A DNA stretch of 64,000 bases from NCBI RefSeq assembly GCF_047948215.1, contig NC_134455.1, forward strand, positions 344,372,997 to 344,436,996, written 5' to 3'. The notes beneath the pieces are model-generated. The model worked only from the letters and a program-made list of their open reading frames with translations. It was not told the origin of the DNA and did not search any database. Position 1 is the first letter of the stretch, and every line of letters starts with the position of its first letter. Shown here piece by piece: positions 47,654-61,266 of this stretch. The position numbers were made by a program, and so were the translations under genes. This stretch comes from Lycorma delicatula. Its lineage: Eukaryota; Arthropoda; Insecta; Hemiptera; Fulgoridae.

Positions 47654-48781
47654 CTCTTTCGTGTGTGTGTTCTGCTTCTTCTGTTGCAGATACCAACAGC
47701 CACCTCAAAACAAATGGTTTCTTCACTGCGGCCACGCGGTCCCCCCAACCCCTTCTCAGACACACGTGTGTCTGAAGGTTAATAATTACGTGGAGTGAAT
47801 ATTTACTGTTTACTTCTTCCACAAAAATCGCCGCCCCAAAACCGCGATCGCGAATAGGTATCACCATTTGTAAGTTCCCTATTACCTTCCTTTCCTTTCA
47901 AGAAAGAAGAAAGAGGGAACGAGCCCAGCAGCCATCAGCCCAGCAGTCGCAAGCCCAGTAGCCACCTGCCCAGCAGCCACCGGCCCAGCAGCCACCTGCC
48001 CAGCAGCCACCTACCCAGCAGCGACCTGCCCAGCAGCCACTGACAGCACAGAAGAGCGAAGAAACCTGCACTTTCCCCCGTTCAGCCCTTCGGGGCTTCG
48101 GGAATTACAAGGTTAACGGTATGTAACTTCGGTTACTACCAATTCTTGGAAAGTGCAGGCCAAAGAAGAAAGAAGAGGTCTTCGGGAGAAGAAGAGGGAG
48201 AAGATGAAGAAGAAGGAAGACCAGCCACTCGTCTCAACATCACGGACTGGAGTCCGGAACAGAGCCCAGCAGAGATGCGTCCTGAAGGGCAGCCATACCA
48301 GAAGCGGATGAAGAGCTTCTTAACAACCTCTCCTAACTCAAACTTACAATCAGACCAAATAACCCAGCAATTGCGACTCCTCCGGAAAAGGGGACGCATT
48401 GCTCCCTCCTCACAGATAGTGCCCCGTTGTGGCGTATTCCTGCTAGCCTATTAAAGAGTTAGCACCGAAAGGACTTCAGTGGACGGTCTGAAGGGGAATT
48501 ACGTCGGGAGGACAGGCTTTATAAGCCTAGCCTTCCGCGGTCGGCCCATAAAATGGGTTCGGTAACGCTGGTATAACAACGGAATTGGAATGCAATTAAA
48601 TCCGTCTTAAATTCACTATAATAATAATATACAAAAATTGAAAAATAAGAACCGAGACTAAAAGTGACCCTTTTAAAAACAAGCCCGATTAGAAAGATCC
48701 AGCAGCAAGGGACTCTGTCCAGGCTCTGCGATAAAGTAGGGAGTAATAGACTCCTGCCACCTTTGCATTCCATTCCATTCC
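47267..48781 (+). other. Long 3' region of copy 4
   Basis: First poly-T about 47459-47517, second about 47625-47653, as in copy 1. The repeat array (about 47922-48044) carries the same in-frame TAG as copy 1. The downstream frame is open from about 48146 to 48454. It ends in three ATTCC units. Confidence 0.75.
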
Positions 48782-48793
48782 ATTGGCTTTAGG
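48782..48793 (+). repeat. Target-site duplication of copy 4 (right)
   Basis: ATTGGCTTTAGG next to the ATTCC tail. Confidence 0.9.
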
Positions 48794-48875
48794 TTTACGG
48801 GATATATACCGTTTCATACCAGCGTTATCATCCGATCCGCACAACAGCAACAGCAGCAGCATCATCATCATCATC
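48794..48875 (+). promoter_or_regulatory. H1 TATA box and leader, unit 4
   Basis: TATATA about 10 bp right of the duplication. Confidence 0.75.
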
Positions 48876-49475
48876 ATGTCAGACAGCACCGCTACAGCTT
48901 CAGCTCCCGTCGCCACAGCGACAACTCCGGCCAAGGCAGCTCCAGGGAAAAAGGCGGCATCCAAAGCAGGCGGTTCGAAGAAGCCGAGGTCTAAGCCGGC
49001 GCACCCGCCGACAGCCGATATGGTCAACGCGGCGATCGCCGGTCTCAAAGAGCGCGGCGGATCTTCTCTGCAGGCGATAAAGAAGTACATAGCAGCCAAC
49101 TACAAGGTAGACGCCGAAAAGTTGGCCCCGTTCATCAAGAAATATCTGAAAACGGCGGTCGCGGCAGGCGCCCTCACGCAGCCGAAAGGTAAAGGAGCGT
49201 CCGGCTCTTTCAAGATATCAGTGAAGGGCGAAGGCAAAGCCGCCCCGGCTAAGAAACCGTCCGCTCCGAAGCCGAAACCGAAGAAAGCCGCAGCAGCCAG
49301 CAAACCGAAGAGCGCTTCTGCGAAGAAGGCGGCCGCCCCGAAACCGAAGTCTCCATCGAAGGCGAAAAAGGTGTCCAAGCCGCCGACCAAGAAACCAAAG
49401 TCTCCGAAGCCGAAGAAGGCAGCAGTGAAGAAACCAAAGTCGCCCAAGAAAGCAGCCGCTGGAAAGAAGAAGTAA
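48876..49475 (+). CDS. H1: Histone H1, unit 4
   Basis: 199 residues, identical to unit 1 H1; downstream of copy 4. Confidence 0.98.
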   Translation: MSDSTATASAPVATATTPAKAAPGKKAASKAGGSKKPRSKPAHPPTADMVNAAIAGLKERGGSSLQAIKKYIAANYKVDAEKLAPFIKKYLKTAVAAGALTQPKGKGASGSFKISVKGEGKAAPAKKPSAPKPKPKKAAAASKPKSASAKKAAAPKPKSPSKAKKVSKPPTKKPKSPKPKKAAVKKPKSPKKAAAGKKK

Positions 49476-49518
49476 ACAGTAAAATTATTATTTTACTGTA
49501 CGTAAATTATTAACAAAT

Positions 49519-49534
49519 GGCCCTTTTCAGGGCC
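49519..49534 (+). terminator. Histone 3' stem-loop of H1, unit 4
   Basis: TTTC-loop stem. Confidence 0.95.
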
Positions 49535-50583
49535 GCCACCAACGTATGAGGTTTTTTCGTTATACGTGTAAAAATAATATTTTGCCTCATCATGTTTCGG
49601 TGCTGTGCCGAGCCAAAGAAAAGTGGGGCGGACAAAGATCCCCTCTCTGTCCGTCATTAAATTATCACACGGACGGAACGTGTGGACCGTCCGTAGTATA
49701 GTATATCTCTCTCCCCCCCCGGATAGGCATTATTTATAATTATACAGGAGAGATTTTTTTTTTGGAACTTTTATATTTTTATTTATTAGTAAATTACACC
49801 CCCCCGCACAAACGGGTCGATCTTGTATTATTTTGTTTTGTGTTATTATACACATACACAAATATTTTCATCTCTCCCATAAAATCCGTATGCCGGGCCG
49901 GCGGCATATATATTATGTATGCCGCCATATATTATATGTGTGTAGGCGGCGGCTCTCGGCCCCCTTTTTTTTTTTCATACACGGGAGCTTCGAATCCCGG
50001 TAATTTTCACACACATCAATCTCTCTCTCTCTCTCTCTCTCTAACCTTCCCTCCCTCCCTCCCGCCACGCTAACTCCTCCTTCTTTCTCATCGTCCGTCA
50101 TATATATATGGTGGCAATTGCCTCTGAACTCGGTGGGTGGTTAAATAAAACAACAAACAGCAAGAAATATATGTATATTATATATATATGAAATTATGAC
50201 AAACAAAATAAAGAACTTATTATAATATAGGGGGTGTTGTTGGTTGTGTTTTTTTTCCCCCAAATTCCCACCGAAAGTAACCCTGTCTGTACCTCTAAGT
50301 CCAGCCCAGCCAGGCCCTCCTTCTTTGATTGAAGAAAACAACCCCCAACCCGGTGAAGATAGAAAATTATCATTATTTTACTATACTCTCTCTATCTACT
50401 ACTATATATATATATATATATGTGTTGGGTTGTGAATATTGGAATAATTTTTTCTTTGCAGTTTTATATATATGGAAAACAGAATAACATTGGTGGTTTT
50501 TTTTTTTTTTCTTTTCTCTTCGGCCGAAAAAAAAAAAAAAAGAACCAACCACAACATTTAAAAAACCTCGCATTAAAAATTGT
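49535..50583. other. H1-H3 spacer, unit 4
   Basis: As in unit 2; no gene. Confidence 0.85.
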
Positions 50584-50599
50584 GGCCCTGAAAAGGGCC
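50584..50599 (-). terminator. Histone 3' stem-loop of H3, unit 4
   Basis: Minus-strand TTTC-loop stem. Confidence 0.95.
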
Positions 50600-50663
50600 G
50601 TTGTAAAGATTTTGAATATGATGGTAGTAGTGCGCGCGGACCGTACGTATACGCCACCTCAAA

Positions 50664-51688
<1,025 letters not shown>

Positions 51689-51725
51689 GCGGTCACCGTT
51701 CCCGCTGGTCTACGAATATTAAAAC

Positions 51726-51741
51726 GGCCCTTTTAAGGGCC
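51726..51741 (+). terminator. Histone 3' stem-loop of H4, unit 4
   Basis: TTTA-loop stem. Confidence 0.95.
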
Positions 51742-52588
51742 ACCCACCAACCAAGAGGTTAATAAAATAGTAGTCTTATCTTTATGTGTAAATCATCATC
51801 AACTAAGAAGAAGAATTAATTTGATGATACAATTTACTTTTACCTTACCTGTGAGATAAAATATTTGTTTGACTGGCAGCAAAAGAGAGAGAGAGAGAAA
51901 AAAAGAAGTATATATATGTATGATGATTGATGATGTGTGTGTGTGTACTTTTTTTTTTACTTTTAAGATTTAAAATGAATTAATCCGCGTGTAGGTTTTT
52001 TATATCCATGTGGATCGTCGTCAGAACACTACTTACTACTAAGGAAGAGAGAGAAATTTACAATAACTACTACATTTTGTACTTGTGTTTGTTGTTGAGC
52101 TTACGAAAATTGAAGAAGGAAGGTACACAAGCAATACAACTTCTTAGTTAGTTAGTAGTAGTAGTAGTAGTAGTATACTGTACGATGTGTTGTTGTTAAC
52201 TTCCCATTCAATATAATATGATTGATTGATTTTCTTCTTTTTTTTTTTTTTTGTATTCATTCCCTTGGACGGACCGGCCGGTGTGAACGGTGATTAAAAA
52301 TAAATAGCATGCCGCATTCGTGCATATATATATATATATATATGTTTGGGACCTCAACAGGTTCGTAGCGGTTAAAAAGTACGTTCTCACCAGGACCTAC
52401 CTTACAACCTCTATTATTATACTAACTATGTATGTAGGGGGGAAATTAATTTAAATGTGTATGTATTATTTATATGTATGTATCCACATCCACCCAACTG
52501 TGTGTTGTTTTACTTTAAAAGAATTTAATCATCATTTATGCACGCCAGTTCAACAAGCCTTTTTTTTTTAAACCTTTTCAAACATGGT
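51742..52588. other. H4-H2A spacer, unit 4
   Basis: As in unit 2; no gene. Confidence 0.85.
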
Positions 52589-52604
52589 GGCCCTTAAAAG
52601 GGCC
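52589..52604 (-). terminator. Histone 3' stem-loop of H2A, unit 4
   Basis: Minus-strand TTTA-loop stem. Confidence 0.95.
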
Positions 52605-52661
52605 GTTTTAATTTGTCTGACGATTGTTTGTGAAGTATCGGACCGGTGATTAGAGCGCTTC

Positions 52662-53470
<809 letters not shown>

Positions 53471-53842
53471 ATGCCACCTAAGACCAGCGGTAAAGCGGCC
53501 AAGAAGGCCGGCAAGGCGCAAAAGAACATCGCCAAGGGAGACAAGAAAAAGAAACGCAAGAGGAAGGAAAGCTACGCGGTGTACATCTACAAAGTGTTGA
53601 AGCAGGTCCATCCTGACACCGGCATCTCCTCTAAGGCGATGAGCATCATGAACAGCTTCGTTAACGATATATTCGAGCGCATCGCGGCCGAGGCTTCCAG
53701 GCTCGCCCACTACAACAAGCGGTCCACAATCACCAGCAGGGAGATCCAGACCGCCGTACGGCTTCTGTTGCCCGGTGAATTGGCCAAACACGCTGTCAGC
53801 GAAGGCACCAAGGCCGTAACCAAATACACGAGCTCTAAGTAA
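53471..53842 (+). CDS. H2B: Histone H2B, unit 4
   Basis: 123 residues, identical to unit 1 H2B. Confidence 0.99.
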   Translation: MPPKTSGKAAKKAGKAQKNIAKGDKKKKRKRKESYAVYIYKVLKQVHPDTGISSKAMSIMNSFVNDIFERIAAEASRLAHYNKRSTITSREIQTAVRLLLPGELAKHAVSEGTKAVTKYTSSK

Positions 53843-53885
53843 GCGGATGGAGCTGGTTACAATAGGCCATGTACTAAATATAAAC

Positions 53886-53901
53886 GGCCCTTTTAAGGGC
53901 C
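53886..53901 (+). terminator. Histone 3' stem-loop of H2B, unit 4
   Basis: TTTA-loop stem; inverted repeat 53907-53930/54190-54213 follows. Confidence 0.95.
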
Positions 53902-54573
53902 ACCACATTATAATTGAGGTTAAAAACATTTTGGTTCTTTGCTTATTGTACAGGCATATAAATTGCTTTTTTATGTACATAAATAATAAAATGTATGTAC
54001 TCCGTAACACGAGATATGTAAATAGAAAAAGAAAAAACATTTTCCTTACCTTACTATTGCAGTTTTCCTTTAAGGTAAAAAAAAAAAAATGAACAAATGT
54101 GTAAGTGTAATTAAAACGCTTCGTTACCATGGTTTCAGGGGGGGGAGGGAAATTCACACATCTTGCCCAAAGCAAAGAACGCAACAAATAATGTTTTTAA
54201 CCTCAATTATAATTTGCGAAAAAAATTTATTTTCTGGCGCCGGCCTACGTTGCAGTTGTTGACTCAAAATGAAGAAATTGCATGTATACTGAGCTATCTG
54301 GAAAAAAATGTTGATATCGGCAGGCATTATACCGCACCAACAACTCAAACACCCCCCACCGCCCGCTATCCGCGAAAAAAAAAACCGCCGCAAACCAGAA
54401 AATCATTTCACTTGACATATTATTATTACTTACCCATCACACACACACACACAGGGAATGACCTTGAGGTAGGGGCGGTTGTCGAGTGAGTGGTAGCGCG
54501 TGCGCGCCATTGCACAAAATACACACTAACAAACGGGATGATAGATTCCGGTTACTTTTCAAAATCCAACTAA

Positions 54574-54648
54574 CTACTACTGCTCCTCCTCCTCCTCCTC
54601 CTCCTCTTCTTCTTCTTTCTTCACCGCCTACTACTACTACTACTACTG

Positions 54649-54701
<53 letters not shown>

Positions 54702-54708
54702 GCTACTC
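54574..54708. repeat. (CTC)n/(CTA)n microsatellite, unit 4
   Basis: Same as units 2 and 3. Confidence 0.95.
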
Positions 54709-55698
54709 ATCTTCATCATAATACTGTTTCATTTTTTTTTTTTTTTGTGTTTTGCAAGCCGTTACTTACATAACGGCAAAGCATAGCTGATTTTCTAATA
54801 ATTAGACTGCTTTCCTGAATTTAGATTAATCGATTTCCTGAACTTGTACATTAAAAGAGAGATTGATTACTGATGTGTAAAACAAAAACAAAAAAAATCG
54901 TAAAAAATAACTTTAATTACATACAAATTGATCTATTTATCAAATAAATTCAATTTAAGTGCTCGTATAATAGAAGTGACCATAAATGTTCCGCTAAGTT
55001 TTCATTTTATTTACTTTCCATGAAACCTGGCATAGACTCGCGTGGATGGGGCAATTCGCTGGTTGGTAAAGGGGTTTGGGGTCAATATCTGCATGTGGTG
55101 GGGCACATAATTTCCTTTGGGTAAATTAAACAAAAAAAAAAAAATTCAACCGACCAGAATTTATATTATAAAATGGAGTTTTTTATTTTGTAAGATTTTT
55201 TAATATACTATCTTTCTCCAATATTCAAGAATAACCAACCAATGCTAGGAGAAAGTGAATAAAAACAACTTTGTTGTCATCACGTCGTTTCTTCTTCTTT
55301 TTTTTTTTTTTTCAGCGTTAATATTTTTAACACATTTCACAATAAATGGCGTTAATTTGCGTGATATATATATATAATTGAAATATACCATTAACCGCTT
55401 TCATTTCACAACCGTCTTGTTTATGTCGCAGAGAACCCGGTTTAATTATGGTGAAAGCGATGAAGGCGCTGTATGCATAATTAGATTTAGGAAAATCTAA
55501 TAAATATCAACCAACAAAAAAAAAGGTTATAAAAATTTATCCTAATGTGATATAGTATTTCAATAAATAATTTTCATTTTTTCTTTCCAGGATATAAGAA
55601 AACGTTTCCACAACACCGCTAAAGATAATTAGATGAGATTTTCAGGGTACAACAACCACGTTACAATACAACCCAACATGAGACATATTATTTAGCCT

Positions 55699-55699
<1 letters not shown>

Positions 55700-55769
<70 letters not shown>

Positions 55770-55794
55770 GTGAGTGAGTGAGTGAGTGAGTGAG
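55700..55794. repeat. (AG)n-(TGAG)n microsatellite, unit 4
   Basis: AG to 55766, then seven TGAG units. The junction reads GAGATGAG and the 3' edge GAGTAGAAG, unlike other units. Confidence 0.95.
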
Positions 55795-55937
55795 TAGAAG
55801 AACGACCGAGTGAGTGAATGCCTGCGGTAGGTAGGGGCGGTCTTCTTATTATTTACTTTTTTTCTTATTAAATTACATTTTATGATTTTATACTCCATGC
55901 AACGGCGAAATCTCCGAGTATCGGAACAAATGAAATC

Positions 55938-55938
<1 letters not shown>

Positions 55939-56030
<92 letters not shown>
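55939..56030. repeat. (GATA)n microsatellite, unit 4
   Basis: About 92 bp. The 3' edge runs straight into TATATA without the GTATATATAA seen elsewhere. Confidence 0.95.
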
Positions 56031-56467
56031 TATATAAAGACAAAAAAAATAAATAATAATAATAATAAATAAAATTTCAACGGCTATTTCAATGAAATTC
56101 GGATCTTCGGTCGCATTTTTCCAAATGTACTTGGTGGCGGCGTAGTTATACGTATACAACCTGAAGTGAATGTACCTTAAAATTACCGTACGGAAGGGGT
56201 CCGGGTACACTTAACTCTTGTTAACGTGAACGAAAACCGCGCGACCGACCGATCTTTAATTAAACGTGTATTAAATGTACGCGGACAGCGAAAAAAAGAA
56301 AACACAAACTTAATGCAAAAGTGATTCGCGTCCGGTCGGTTAAGAGAGGCGGCCCGAATTTTTTTTTGGTTTTTTTTTTCTTTTCTTTCCCTCCCCGACG
56401 CTTTTTATTCGTAAGACATTAAGCCATTAACCTGTGCCCGTAAGCCTGCGCATGTACGTGTGTATGT

Positions 56468-56470
<3 letters not shown>

Positions 56471-56507
<37 letters not shown>
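56471..56507. repeat. (AT)n microsatellite, unit 4
   Basis: 37 bp of alternating AT, slightly longer than the other units. Confidence 0.95.
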
Positions 56508-56509
<2 letters not shown>

Positions 56510-57389
56510 GAGTGGGGCAGAAACCACCGGTTATATGTTTTGTATTTATGCAGAATTGTTGTATGTACGTTTTTTGTTTTGTTTTTTTTTTTTTTTTAAT
56601 TTGGATTTATATCTTTTTTGTTTTTCTTTCCAGCGCTCCTGTTAACGTCAAACACGTCCAAACGTCTACACGTCTACAATCGTATGCTTGCATATCGCGC
56701 GTTGTGCAAACGGGTCGGCCGGCAGGAGTCTCTCTCTTCACTTCAGGCTAACGCAAAGCGTACGTATAATTCGAGCTACTTTATTTTTATCCCACTCTTA
56801 TTTTCCCCCAACGGTTGATGTTATAGAAAAACTGAAAGTTACCGTACGACCGTCATTAGTTTATATCCGTCAGATTAATAATAATCGCATAGAATCCGAT
56901 GAAAACTATTACTGTGTATGAAAACAGTGATGGGGATGTTGTCTAACCGTCGTACTTTGACGCTCGGACATATACATCGCAAAAAGATTGAATTCGCACA
57001 CGTATCGTCGCAAAAACGAATCGAAAGAAACAACGGGATGTTTAACTTGGACGCGGGTGCTATATACAAATATTGCCACCGGTATTTACGATTTTTAAAC
57101 GGTTTTACGGCGGTGCGACCACGCCGGTTCGGGATGTGTCCGGGATTTCGGTACCATTTAAGCTCCCGTACGGGCTGAAATCTAACGTTTAGCTCGTCAC
57201 TACTGCAGCCCGGAATGTCGTTTACGAAACCGAACCGTGTACGTCGATAAAGATCGCAAGTTAAAGGAGAAAACGCGCGCCGAACGAACGGTGTAAGCAC
57301 GATTCAGTGATGGCCGGGGTGACGTGCTAGCAGCCAAAGTCGCTGCTCCCTTTAAAGTCCGCCAAACTAACGTATATAGTAATAATTTT

Positions 57390-57485
57390 CCATTGGCTTT
57401 AGGTTTACGGGATATATACCGTTTCATACCAGCGTTATCATCCGATCCGCACAACAGCAACAGCAGCAGCATCATCATCATCATC
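57390..57485 (+). promoter_or_regulatory. H1 core promoter, unit 5, empty target site
   Basis: The CCAAT-to-TATA interval is uninterrupted, as in unit 1, flanking a unit whose H3 promoter is hit instead. Confidence 0.8.
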
Positions 57486-58085
57486 ATGTCAGACAGCACC
57501 GCTACAGCTTCAGCTCCCGTCGCCACAGCGACAACTCCGGCCAAGGCAGCTCCAGGGAAAAAGGCGGCATCCAAAGCAGGCGGTTCGAAGAAGCCGAGGT
57601 CTAAGCCGGCGCACCCGCCGACAGCCGATATGGTCAACGCGGCGATCGCCGGTCTCAAAGAGCGCGGCGGATCTTCTCTGCAGGCGATAAAGAAGTACAT
57701 AGCAGCCAACTACAAGGTAGACGCCGAAAAGTTGGCCCCGTTCATCAAGAAATATCTGAAAACGGCGGTCGCGGCAGGCGCCCTCACGCAGCCGAAAGGT
57801 AAAGGAGCGTCCGGCTCTTTCAAGATATCAGTGAAGGGCGAAGGCAAAGCCGCCCCGGCTAAGAAACCGTCCGCTCCGAAGCCGAAACCGAAGAAAGCCG
57901 CAGCAGCCAGCAAACCGAAGAGCGCTTCTGCGAAGAAGGCGGCCGCCCCGAAACCGAAGTCTCCATCGAAGGCGAAAAAGGTGTCCAAGCCGCCGACCAA
58001 GAAACCAAAGTCTCCGAAGCCGAAGAAGGCAGCAGTGAAGAAACCAAAGTCGCCCAAGAAAGCAGCCGCTGGAAAGAAGAAGTAA
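57486..58085 (+). CDS. H1: Histone H1, unit 5
   Basis: 199 residues, identical to unit 1 H1, with an uninterrupted promoter. Confidence 0.98.
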   Translation: MSDSTATASAPVATATTPAKAAPGKKAASKAGGSKKPRSKPAHPPTADMVNAAIAGLKERGGSSLQAIKKYIAANYKVDAEKLAPFIKKYLKTAVAAGALTQPKGKGASGSFKISVKGEGKAAPAKKPSAPKPKPKKAAAASKPKSASAKKAAAPKPKSPSKAKKVSKPPTKKPKSPKPKKAAVKKPKSPKKAAAGKKK

Positions 58086-58128
58086 ACAGTAAAATTATTA
58101 TTTTACTGTACGTAAATTATTAACAAAT

Positions 58129-58144
58129 GGCCCTTTTCAGGGCC
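58129..58144 (+). terminator. Histone 3' stem-loop of H1, unit 5
   Basis: TTTC-loop stem. Confidence 0.95.
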
Positions 58145-59193
58145 GCCACCAACGTATGAGGTTTTTTCGTTATACGTGTAAAAATAATATTTTGCCTCAT
58201 CATGTTTCGGTGCTGTGCCGAGCCAAAGAAAAGTGGGGCGGACAAAGATCCCCTCTCTGTCCGTCATTAAATTATCACACGGACGGAACGTGTGGACCGT
58301 CCGTAGTATAGTATATCTCTCTCCCCCCCCGGATAGGCATTATTTATAATTATACAGGAGAGATTTTTTTTTTGGAACTTTTATATTTTTATTTATTAGT
58401 AAATTACACCCCCCCGCACAAACGGGTCGATCTTGTATTATTTTGTTTTGTGTTATTATACACATACACAAATATTTTCATCTCTCCCATAAAATCCGTA
58501 TGCCGGGCCGGCGGCATATATATTATGTATGCCGCCATATATTATATGTGTGTAGGCGGCGGCTCTCGGCCCCCTTTTTTTTTTTCATACACGGGAGCTT
58601 CGAATCCCGGTAATTTTCACACACATCAATCTCTCTCTCTCTCTCTCTCTCTAACCTTCCCTCCCTCCCTCCCGCCACGCTAACTCCTCCTTCTTTCTCA
58701 TCGTCCGTCATATATATATGGTGGCAATTGCCTCTGAACTCGGTGGGTGGTTAAATAAAACAACAAACAGCAAGAAATATATGTATATTATATATATATG
58801 AAATTATGACAAACAAAATAAAGAACTTATTATAATATAGGGGGTGTTGTTGGTTGTGTTTTTTTTCCCCCAAATTCCCACCGAAAGTAACCCTGTCTGT
58901 ACCTCTAAGTCCAGCCCAGCCAGGCCCTCCTTCTTTGATTGAAGAAAACAACCCCCAACCCGGTGAAGATAGAAAATTATCATTATTTTACTATACTCTC
59001 TCTATCTACTACTATATATATATATATATATGTGTTGGGTTGTGAATATTGGAATAATTTTTTCTTTGCAGTTTTATATATATGGAAAACAGAATAACAT
59101 TGGTGGTTTTTTTTTTTTTTCTTTTCTCTTCGGCCGAAAAAAAAAAAAAAAGAACCAACCACAACATTTAAAAAACCTCGCATTAAAAATTGT
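58145..59193. other. H1-H3 spacer, unit 5
   Basis: As in unit 2; no gene. Confidence 0.85.
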
Positions 59194-59209
59194 GGCCCTG
59201 AAAAGGGCC
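59194..59209 (-). terminator. Histone 3' stem-loop of H3, unit 5
   Basis: Minus-strand TTTC-loop stem. Confidence 0.95.
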
Positions 59210-59273
59210 GTTGTAAAGATTTTGAATATGATGGTAGTAGTGCGCGCGGACCGTACGTATACGCCACCTCAAA

Positions 59274-59783
<510 letters not shown>

Positions 59784-60895
59784 TGGAATGGAATGGAATG
59801 CAAAGTTGGCAGGAGTCTATTACTCCCTACTTTATCGCAGAGCCTGGACAGAGTCCCTTGCTGCTGGATCTTTCTAATCGGGCTTGTTTTTAAAAGGGTC
59901 ACTTTTAGTCTCGGTTCTTATTTTTCAATTTTTGTATTATTATTATAGTGAATTTAAGACGGATTTAATTGCATTCCAATTCCGTTGTTATACCAGCGTT
60001 ACCGAACCCATTTTATGGGCCGACCGCGGAAGGCTAGGCTTATAAAGCCTGTCCTCCCGACGTAATTCCCCTTCAGACCGTCCACTGAAGTCCTTTCGGT
60101 GCTAACTCTTTAATAGGCTAGCAGGAATACGCCACAACGGGGCACTATCTGTGAGGAGGGAGCAATGCGTCCCCTTTTCCGGAGGAGTCGCAATTGCTGG
60201 GTTATTTGGTCTGATTGTAAGTTTGAATTAGGAGAGGTTGTTAAGAAGCTCTTCATCCGCTTCTGGTATGGCTGCCCTTCAGGACGCATCTCTGCTGGGC
60301 TCTGTTCCGGACTCCAGTCCGTGATGTTGAGACGAGTGGCTGGTCTTCCTTCTTCTTCATCTTCTCCCTCTTCTTCTCCCGAAGACCTCTTCTTTCTTCT
60401 TTGGCCTGCACTTTCCAAGAATTGGTAGTAACCGAAGTTACATACCGTTAACCTTGTAATTCCCGAAGCCCCGAAGGGCTGAACGGGGGAAAGTGCAGGT
60501 TTCTTCGCTCTTCTGTGCTGTCAGTGGCTGCTGGGCAGGTCGCTGCTGGGCAGGTGGCTGCTGGGCAGGTGGCTGCTGGGCAGGTGGCTGCTGGGCCGGT
60601 GGCTGCTGGGCTGATGGCTGCTGGGCTCGTTCCCTCTTTCTTCTTTCTTGAAAGGAAAGGAAGGTAATAGGGAACTTACAAATGGTGGTGCCTATTCGCG
60701 ATCGCGGTTTTGGGGCGGCGATTTTTCTGGAAAGAAGTAAACAGTAATTATTCACTCCACGTAATTATTAACCTTCAGACACACGTGTGTCTGAGAAGGG
60801 GTTGGGGGGACCGCGTGGCCGCAGTGAAGAAACCATTTGTTTTGTGGTGGCTGTTGGTATCTGCAACAGAAGAAACAGAACACACACACGGAAAG

Positions 60896-60952
<57 letters not shown>

Positions 60953-61266
60953 TTAATTATAACTTTTCTTTCGGCTGGCAGGATGAGACGGCACGTTGAG
61001 TCGTTCCACATCCACGTTTCTCCCGTTTCTGAAACAAGAGAAACAGAACAAAACACGCAAAAAAAAAAAAAAAAAAAAAAAATTTAGACCGCGTTTTTGT
61101 TGTATTCGCGACTTACCGTATTTGAAGTCTTCAAATTATATAACTCGCGAAAAACTAATCACTCGCGACCCCGGAAACGCGTCTGACGCACTATTCCGTT
61201 TATGGCTCATGCGATATGGAGGCCCCTAAGCCTGGTTTGTCGATCCTCGGCTACCGCACCGCACCA
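59784..61266 (-). other. Long 3' region of copy 5
   Basis: Second poly-T (as A-run about 60898-60949) long, first (about 61060-61082) short. The Pro-Ala-Gln-Gln frame is open (60438-60755, no ATG start), preceded by an acceptor-like TTTCCAG unique to this copy. The downstream frame is open at 60110-60418. Confidence 0.75.

Larger units (their letters stand above)
42671..48781 (+). mobile_element. Non-LTR retrotransposon copy 4 (full length, intact ORFs)
   Basis: 6,111 bp with open ORF1 and ORF2. Its 5' end (GATTCC) is 5-6 bases shorter than that of copy 1 (GAGGGGATTCC). It shares 5' UTR and 3'-region variants with copy 1, such as CCCAGTAG in the repeat array and GTGAATATTTACTG. Either copy 1 derives from the same source or both descend from one insertion spread by unequal exchange. 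Confidence 0.94.
53902..57389. other. H2B-to-H1 spacer, unit 4/5 junction
   Basis: As in other units. The CpG-rich block starts at 56634. No gene. Confidence 0.8.
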